The translations under genes were made by a program, and so were the position numbers. A DNA stretch of 64,000 nt from Myxococcales bacterium (GTDB taxonomy: Bacteria > Myxococcota_A > Polyangia > Polyangiales > Polyangiaceae). This document shows, in pieces, positions 59,642 to 64,000 of this stretch (the stretch's first letter is position 1; each line of letters opens with the position of its first letter). The stretch covers positions 248,001-312,000 of the forward strand of contig JADJKB010000010.1 of assembly GCA_016706225.1 (NCBI GenBank), in the 5' to 3' direction. A model generated the notes under the pieces. That model ran no database searches and was not told the origin of the DNA. It was given only the letters and a program-made list of their open reading frames with translations.

Positions 59642-59900
59642 ACCACGCGATTTTTCGCCCTCACCGCTGCCACCAGGCGCGACGCTCACGACGTGGAACG
59701 CTTCGAACGTCACCGCGACGCGCAAAGCGCGCACAGCGCGCATCCTCGTGGCAGCGCGTGAGGATCTCCGCGTGACTCGTCGCAAGCGCGCGCTGCGCGC
59801 CCGGAAACCGGTCAAGAAAAATCGTGCTCGCGTCGCGCTCGACATGCTCTTTTCAAGCACGCGCTTCGGCAGAGCGCAGAGCTCGGAACCACGCCTCTCA

Positions 59901-59923
59901 CACCCCTCGAACAAAGAGGGGTG
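59901..59923. repeat. Perfect 8-base stem hairpin in the 364-base region upstream of the HNH gene
   Basis: CACCCCTC (59901-59908) and GAGGGGTG (59916-59923) pair fully around GAACAAA. The 364-base stretch from 59642 to 60005 otherwise holds no supported gene; it contains this hairpin, several GCGCGC-rich patches and the right-hand C-rich tract. The hairpin could belong to the cassette or to the end of the HNH operator region. Confidence 0.4.
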
Positions 59924-59965
59924 CACGGATTGCCCTCGGGGGTCTTGGCAGCGGCAGCGTCCTCG

Positions 59966-60006
59966 AGCTCGCCCTCGCCCCCGCCCCCGCCCCCGCCCTC
60001 GCCCCC
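59966..60006 (+). repeat. C-rich low-complexity tract, right boundary of the HNH cassette
   Basis: The plus strand reads as C-rich units (CGCCCTCGCCCC and longer) ending at the stop of the opposite-strand metallopeptidase-like gene. It contains the exact 19-base copy (59970-59988) of the left boundary repeat. Direct, not inverted, orientation. Confidence 0.75.
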
Positions 60007-61889
60007 TAGCGCTTCTTCACCGCCGGCCGCCCCCGCTCCGACTTCGACGCGAGCGGCCACACGCTGAGCATCGGCACCGGCGCGCCAGGACCACTCTGCC
60101 GAAACGCCCGCTCACAGTCGGCGAGCGTGAGCCGCCGCGGCCCGAACACGGTCGGATCGGTGGCGTCGGCGTCCATCAACAACGACGGCCGATCCACGCC
60201 GTAGTCGTCGGGGTGACCGGGCAGATCGAGCAACACGTGACCGAGCTCGTGCGAGAGCGCGAACGAGCGCGCGCCAGCTCGGATCGCCGCGCGATCGATC
60301 AGCACCACGTTTCGGAGGCTCGCGCCCTGCCCGAAGATGAACGACTCTCCGATGCGACCGACGCTGCCAAACGCGGGGATCACCACGACCTCGACGGTAG
60401 TGGGGTCGCCGTCATCGAAGGCCTTGAGCAACGTGCGCTCTTCGAGGGTGCCGGCCGGCGCGTCGAAGTCGCTGAAATGCGCGAGCCCGTCCGACAGATC
60501 GACCTCACCCAGGCACACACCGAGAGTGGCGTCCGTCGAGCTCGGAACCGCGCCCTCGCTCAGCTCGGCAAACTGCCCGTTCGAGCGTCGGACCAGCACA
60601 TCCACACTGCGGCGAGCGCCGGGGGAAATCTCCGCGTTCGGGCTCACGACGGCACGAAACCCGGCGGCGCGCAGCGCGCGGGCGAGGCGGTTCGCGACCT
60701 GAGTTGGAGTCTGTCCCGCGACGCTCTCGGAGCGAACCCGTCGCCCATCGACCATCAACTCGATCTCGCCGCCACTGGCCGGCGTGCCGAGATCACAGCC
60801 CACTGCCACCAGGTACGATGGCGGTGGATCCACGATCTGAAAGTCGAGCTCCGCCTCCGAACCAAACACGACGCCGCACTGCCCCCAGAGGGCGTTGGCC
60901 GTGGCGAGCTCGTTATCGATGACCGCACGGGCCAGGCGATCTTCGCCGCCGACGGGCGGCAACCCGCCGCGTGTCATGCGCACCAGACGGACCCGGAGTT
61001 TGCCGCGCAGGCGCGCGAGCGGGCCGACGGCAGAGCTGCGTGGCCCCCCCACCCGCAGGGTCGCCATCGCGTCGCCGACACCGACGACCCAGCGCCCGCC
61101 GACCTCGGACACGAGCGAGTGCTCGCGCGATTCCGGATGGCTGCGATCGACCACGTCGCCGGCGGCTCGAAGCGGCGGGGTCGTGCGACAGCTGAGCGCC
61201 GCGTCGACCCCCGGCGGGCACGGGCGGGTCGAGAGTGGCACGTCCCCGAGGCTGTCCAGCTGCCTCAGATCAGGACGAAAGCTGGCAAAACCGAGGGAGC
61301 TCGGCAGTCTCTCCGGGGCGCCCGTCACCACGAACGAGAGCGCCTCGAGATCGGGTGCGACGCCGTCGGAAGCGAGCGGCAACGAGCGGCTGAGCGAAAC
61401 ATGCGACTTCACGAGATCGATCGGCGCGCCGGTTCCGTCGAGCGCCAGCAGATCGAGCACCTCGACGGAGAGCTCGAGAGTGCCCCAGCGAATTTGGGTC
61501 GCGCCCGCCCGGATCCCCTGCACACCCAGCCGGGCGATGCGCCGGTTCCGGAGCGCTCCGGGTCGTACGACCTTGCCATCGACGATCAGGCGCACACTCA
61601 CGCCGTCGACCGCGTCGAGTGTCCGCGGCCCTCCCTTCGGTTCGATCCACACCACATCGCCGAGCGCACTCGCCACGGGTCGGTCACTCTCGAAATCCGG
61701 AACGCCATCCCCATCGTCATCGTCGCGATCGACGAGCAGCGAGAGGCTCAGCTTGCCCTCGACGTTCTTCACGCTGCGTTCGGCTGGCTCGGCGCGCGCG
61801 ACGCCGCTGGCTGCGAGGAGCACGCCCATCGCGATCGGGGCCAGCGAGCTCGGGCGGATCTTCAGCAGCTCTTCCTCGGCTCTCTTCAT
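60006..61889 (-). CDS. Secreted metallopeptidase-like protein with HELGH motif
   Basis: The product has 627 residues. A signal peptide (hydrophobic core ending SGVARAE) is followed by Ca-binding-like DRDDDDGDGVPD and a long beta-rich body. At about residues 540-560 is SFALSHELGHVLLDLPGHPDDYG, an H-E-x-x-H zinc motif with a third His 8 residues after the second, two longer than the metzincin spacing, and an Asp-Asp pair. No pro-domain is obvious. It may be an active zinc protease of a new subtype or a related inactive fold. A HEAT-like gene lies 33 bases upstream on the same strand. Confidence 0.75.
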   Translation of the reverse strand: MKRAEEELLKIRPSSLAPIAMGVLLAASGVARAEPAERSVKNVEGKLSLSLLVDRDDDDGDGVPDFESDRPVASALGDVVWIEPKGGPRTLDAVDGVSVRLIVDGKVVRPGALRNRRIARLGVQGIRAGATQIRWGTLELSVEVLDLLALDGTGAPIDLVKSHVSLSRSLPLASDGVAPDLEALSFVVTGAPERLPSSLGFASFRPDLRQLDSLGDVPLSTRPCPPGVDAALSCRTTPPLRAAGDVVDRSHPESREHSLVSEVGGRWVVGVGDAMATLRVGGPRSSAVGPLARLRGKLRVRLVRMTRGGLPPVGGEDRLARAVIDNELATANALWGQCGVVFGSEAELDFQIVDPPPSYLVAVGCDLGTPASGGEIELMVDGRRVRSESVAGQTPTQVANRLARALRAAGFRAVVSPNAEISPGARRSVDVLVRRSNGQFAELSEGAVPSSTDATLGVCLGEVDLSDGLAHFSDFDAPAGTLEERTLLKAFDDGDPTTVEVVVIPAFGSVGRIGESFIFGQGASLRNVVLIDRAAIRAGARSFALSHELGHVLLDLPGHPDDYGVDRPSLLMDADATDPTVFGPRRLTLADCERAFRQSGPGAPVPMLSVWPLASKSERGRPAVKKR

Positions 61890-61922
61890 TCAGGCGACGC
61901 CATGGCAGAGAGCCATGGCCCG

Positions 61923-63131
61923 TCAGTCAATCCAGCCGAGCTGCACGCGTCGGTAAGCAGCCTCGGTCAGCACGCTGTCGACCTTGCCGGCCCCGGCGGC
62001 GGAGAGCAACACGGCCCACGCCGCGGTCGGAAGCTGCCGGCTGTCGGCGAGCGTCGGCTGCATGCGCCGCGCTTGGTCCCGCTCACCCAGATCCCACAGC
62101 GCCGCCGACGCCAACCCCCGAAGCGCCTCCCGGCGGGGATTCTGGGCCACACTCTCGAGCGCCTCTTTCAGATCTTCACGTCCGTGATCCCGCGCCAGGT
62201 ACAGCGCCGCGCGCACCGCGCGTTCGTTGCTGAGCACACTGCTCTTCGCCACGCTCTCCAGCATGGGGCGCGCGCTCAGGGCTCGGGCGTCGGCCAGACG
62301 ATACAGAAAGGTCGTGTCGCGATCCGAGCTGGGGCGATCCGAGAGTCGCGCCACGAGCTCGACCGTCGGGCGCACGTCCGGTGGCTCGCTCGCGCCGTCG
62401 GACAGCGCCCACGCGACCATGGCCCACGCGGCCCGCGCGCTCGATGGCCCAGTCAACGCGCGAGACGCGGCCTCCTCGCGGGGCCCGGGATCTCCGGCGC
62501 GAGTGGCGATCTGCCCGAGCACCAACCAGCGGCCGAGGTGTCGCTCGGCGTCGCGCAGCACGGCCAACGCCGGTGCGATGCCAATCGGCAAAGACGGATG
62601 GTGCAACAGAGGCACGAACAACTCCGAGCACAGCTCGATGCGATGACTCTCCTTGATCTTGGGCGCGAGCGACGCGACGTGAGCCCCATCGGATTCACGC
62701 CGCGCGACGCGAGCCACCTCCGCCGCGAGGGCCAGCTGGGGGTGACGACTGGTCGCGATGCGCGCGAGCGGCTCCGCCAGCGTCGGGTCGTCGCAAAAAC
62801 AAGCGGCCGAGAGCGTGGCCAAGCCGCCACCGTCCTCCGCGCTGAGCGCGCGCTTGAGCTGCGCGCCGATGCGTCGCTCACCGGCCTCGGCCAGGGCGCG
62901 CGCGGCTCCGGAATACAGCGGCCGGGTGTAAGACCCCCGCACCACCAACGTTTCCAGCACGTCACTCAGCGTCGCCCGCAGGCTGGGGCAGAACGGGCAC
63001 AGGGCACGCACCACCCCGGCCAAGCGGACCTCGTGGGCAGGTTTTCGTTTCAGGGCCGAGCGCAGATCGGCACCCAGCCGCTCTTCGGCACCACCCGCCA
63101 CTGGCTCCGCCTGCCCCGCCCTGTTCCCCAT
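61923..63131 (-). CDS. HEAT/armadillo-like helical repeat protein
   Basis: A 402-residue all-helical protein starting at the ATG at 63131 behind GGACGG (a GTG at 63146 is in frame). The body has repeated helix pairs of the HEAT type (LARIATSRHPQLALAAEVARVARR, ALYLARDHGREDLKEALESVAQN, ALRGLASAALWDLGERDQARRM) with a Cys-rich patch near the start (RALCPFCPSLRA). HEAT proteins are protein-interaction scaffolds; no partner is identified. No signal peptide is visible. It is followed after 33 bases by the metallopeptidase-like gene. Confidence 0.65.
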   Translation of the reverse strand: MGNRAGQAEPVAGGAEERLGADLRSALKRKPAHEVRLAGVVRALCPFCPSLRATLSDVLETLVVRGSYTRPLYSGAARALAEAGERRIGAQLKRALSAEDGGGLATLSAACFCDDPTLAEPLARIATSRHPQLALAAEVARVARRESDGAHVASLAPKIKESHRIELCSELFVPLLHHPSLPIGIAPALAVLRDAERHLGRWLVLGQIATRAGDPGPREEAASRALTGPSSARAAWAMVAWALSDGASEPPDVRPTVELVARLSDRPSSDRDTTFLYRLADARALSARPMLESVAKSSVLSNERAVRAALYLARDHGREDLKEALESVAQNPRREALRGLASAALWDLGERDQARRMQPTLADSRQLPTAAWAVLLSAAGAGKVDSVLTEAAYRRVQLGWID

Positions 63132-63219
63132 CACCGTCCGACACACGAAGCTAGCACCGAATAGCGGGGGGTTCCCCCGAAACCCACGATTATCGAAGTT
63201 CTCCGGTCTGTTTGATGAG

Positions 63220-63248
63220 TTGACCGGGCTCGGTCGTCCAAGTACTAA
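63220..63248 (+). promoter_or_regulatory. Sigma-70-type promoter before the YGQQPG lipoprotein gene
   Basis: A TTGACC -35 (63220-63225) and a TACTAA -10 (63243-63248) are separated by 17 bases. GAGGAG at 63251-63256 lies about 9 bases before the ATG at 63266, so the leader is short. The -35 is a close match; the -10 is weaker. Confidence 0.5.
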
Positions 63249-63265
63249 ATCCCGAGGAGATCCCG

Positions 63266-63667
63266 ATGCGGAAAGCCCTGCTTGGTCTAGTTGTCACGAG
63301 TGTCGTTGCGGCGCTCGTCATCGTTGGTTGCAAAAAGAAGGAAGAAGAGCCGCCGCCCGCCTATGGCCAGCAGCCCGGATACGGGCAGCAGCCCGGCTAC
63401 GGCCAGCAGCCAGGGTACGGGCAACAGCCTCAGCCCTATCCGACGGCGCAACCGACCGCCGCTGGCGGCATGTCGACGCCGGGAGCCATGGCGTTCCCCT
63501 GCCAGACGGACGCAACCTGCTTGACCCACCGCTGCAACACCGCGGTTGGAAAGTGCGCCTGGCCTTGCCAGACGAACAACGACTGCGCACCGGGCAACCA
63601 GTGTGTGTCTCCGGCGTGTGTGCCCTCGATGGGCGGCATGACTCCGGCGCCGGCACCGACGCAGTGA
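63266..63667 (+). CDS. Lipoprotein with YGQQPG repeats and Cys-rich tail
   Basis: This is a 133-residue predicted lipoprotein (signal ending VIVGC, Cys 22, then KKKEEE). It has four tandem YGQQPG-type units at about residues 33-56, a low-complexity prion-like stretch, then a Pro/Ala spacer and a domain with three Cys pairs (CQTDATC, CNTAVGKC, CQTNNDC) near the end. The Cys spacing suggests a disulfide-linked surface module. Its stop overlaps the GTG of the frataxin-like gene (GTGA), so a periplasmic lipoprotein and a cytoplasmic iron protein are translationally coupled. Confidence 0.75.
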   Translation: MRKALLGLVVTSVVAALVIVGCKKKEEEPPPAYGQQPGYGQQPGYGQQPGYGQQPQPYPTAQPTAAGGMSTPGAMAFPCQTDATCLTHRCNTAVGKCAWPCQTNNDCAPGNQCVSPACVPSMGGMTPAPAPTQ

Positions 63668-63996
63668 CCCAGCTCTCGGAGCTCGAATACGAAGAGCGCG
63701 CAGTTCCTGAGCTGCGCGCTCTCATCGATGCCTTCGATCGGCTCGAGCTCGACGGAGTCGAGGCCGAGCTCTCGAGCGACATCCTGACGCTCGACTACGG
63801 CGCGGGCGGAAAACACGTGTTGAACTCCCACCGCGCGGCGCGCCAGATCTGGATGGCCGCCGAGCGGCACGCCTGGCATTTCGACTGGGACGCCGAGCGA
63901 AGCGCCTGGATCGCCCACAAGACCGGCGACGAGCTGTGGGCGACGATCGCGCGAGTGGTCGGCGAAAAACTCGGGCGCCCGGTCAAGCTCCGCTGA
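63664..63996 (+). CDS. cyaY: Frataxin-like iron donor CyaY
   Basis: CyaY/frataxin binds iron and acts with cysteine desulfurase in Fe-S cluster assembly. The 110-residue protein has an acidic first helix (LSELEYEERAVPELRALIDAF, shorter motif YEERAVPELRAL), beta strands ADYG-like DILTLDYGAGGKHVLNSH, and the family core RQIWMAAERHAWHFDWD followed by WIAHKTGDELW. The length matches CyaY (about 105). GTG start. The 35751-36872 cysteine desulfurase could be its partner, though the genes are not linked. Confidence 0.85.
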   Translation: MTQLSELEYEERAVPELRALIDAFDRLELDGVEAELSSDILTLDYGAGGKHVLNSHRAARQIWMAAERHAWHFDWDAERSAWIAHKTGDELWATIARVVGEKLGRPVKLR

Positions 63997-64000
63997 AGCG

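Noticed and set aside
1..64000. CRISPR array, rRNA operon, prophage or biosynthetic cluster
   Set aside because: No regularly spaced repeats of CRISPR type, no rRNA sequence, no phage structural genes and no PKS/NRPS modules are visible.

Overview
The window is GC-rich bacterial DNA that looks chromosomal and most like a predatory-type myxobacterium (Myxococcota, probably Polyangiales). The pointers are very high GC, frequent GTG/TTG starts, two Hanks-type Ser/Thr kinases plus a pseudokinase, about fifteen lipoproteins (several with long Gly-rich linkers after the lipobox), IgGFc-binding-like adhesins, and an HNH gene of the type I associate with myxobacteria. The lineage is an inference from gene content; no rRNA is present. 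I see no tRNA, rRNA, CRISPR array, prophage or intact insertion sequence.

Layout. 1-2925 (minus): a partial lipoprotein and two tandem FadL-like outer-membrane proteins. 3013-4241 (plus): tatB-tatC. 4338-5862 (plus): a Gly-repeat lipoprotein glucose/sorbosone dehydrogenase broken by a frameshift in its repeat. 13845-5873 (minus): acyltransferase, SDR (frameshifted), two small lipoproteins, proA, rsfS, rlmH, a Ser/Thr kinase and an IgGFc-binding-like lipoprotein. 13996-14880 (plus): LD-carboxypeptidase. 23420-14909 (minus): TPR protein, Cys-rich lipoprotein, Zn-ribbon Ser/Thr kinase and a 1633-residue TPR protein. 23493-26836 (plus): an envelope protein, a DUF4190-like/thioredoxin-like fusion and a pseudokinase-GYF protein. 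27001-31941 (plus): an orphan SctJ-type (type III secretion inner-ring) lipoprotein coupled to an Mla/MCE-type lipid ABC transporter with two ATPases, two permeases and one MCE protein. 33067-32215 (minus): a biotin carrier and a repeat lipoprotein. 33315-35550 (plus): coiled-coil membrane protein, pyrF, rlmB. 38083-35751 (minus): hybrid sensor kinase and cysteine desulfurase. 38181-40459 (plus): parvulin lipoprotein and lnt. 40703-42130 (plus): small lipoprotein behind a structured leader, and a DUF72 protein. 46719-42154 (minus): RNase H-like protein, leuS, lptE-like. 46810-47446 (plus): coaE (frameshifted). 51181-47490 (minus): lspA, lgt, a lipoprotein, folD. 51333-57902 (plus): MrfA-type helicase coupled to two large lipoproteins. 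57903-60006: a cassette-like insertion bounded by C-rich direct repeats, holding an HNH gene and a possible transposase remnant. 63131-60006 (minus): HEAT-like protein and a HELGH metallopeptidase-like protein. 63266-63996 (plus): repeat lipoprotein coupled to cyaY.

How it fits together. The theme is the cell envelope: protein export (TatBC), lipoprotein maturation (lgt, lspA, lnt all present), lipoprotein clients, LPS assembly (lptE-like), lipid transport (Mla/MCE) and outer-membrane channels, with kinase/TPR signalling modules and housekeeping genes between them. The most unusual unit is the SctJ-Mla operon. Its two ATPases show complementary defects (one lacks the H-loop His, the other has a degenerate signature), which predicts a heterodimer with one working ATP site.

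Three frameshifts fall at short homopolymers or repeats, including one in coaE, an essential-type gene. Assembly or sequencing error should be excluded before calling these genes broken.
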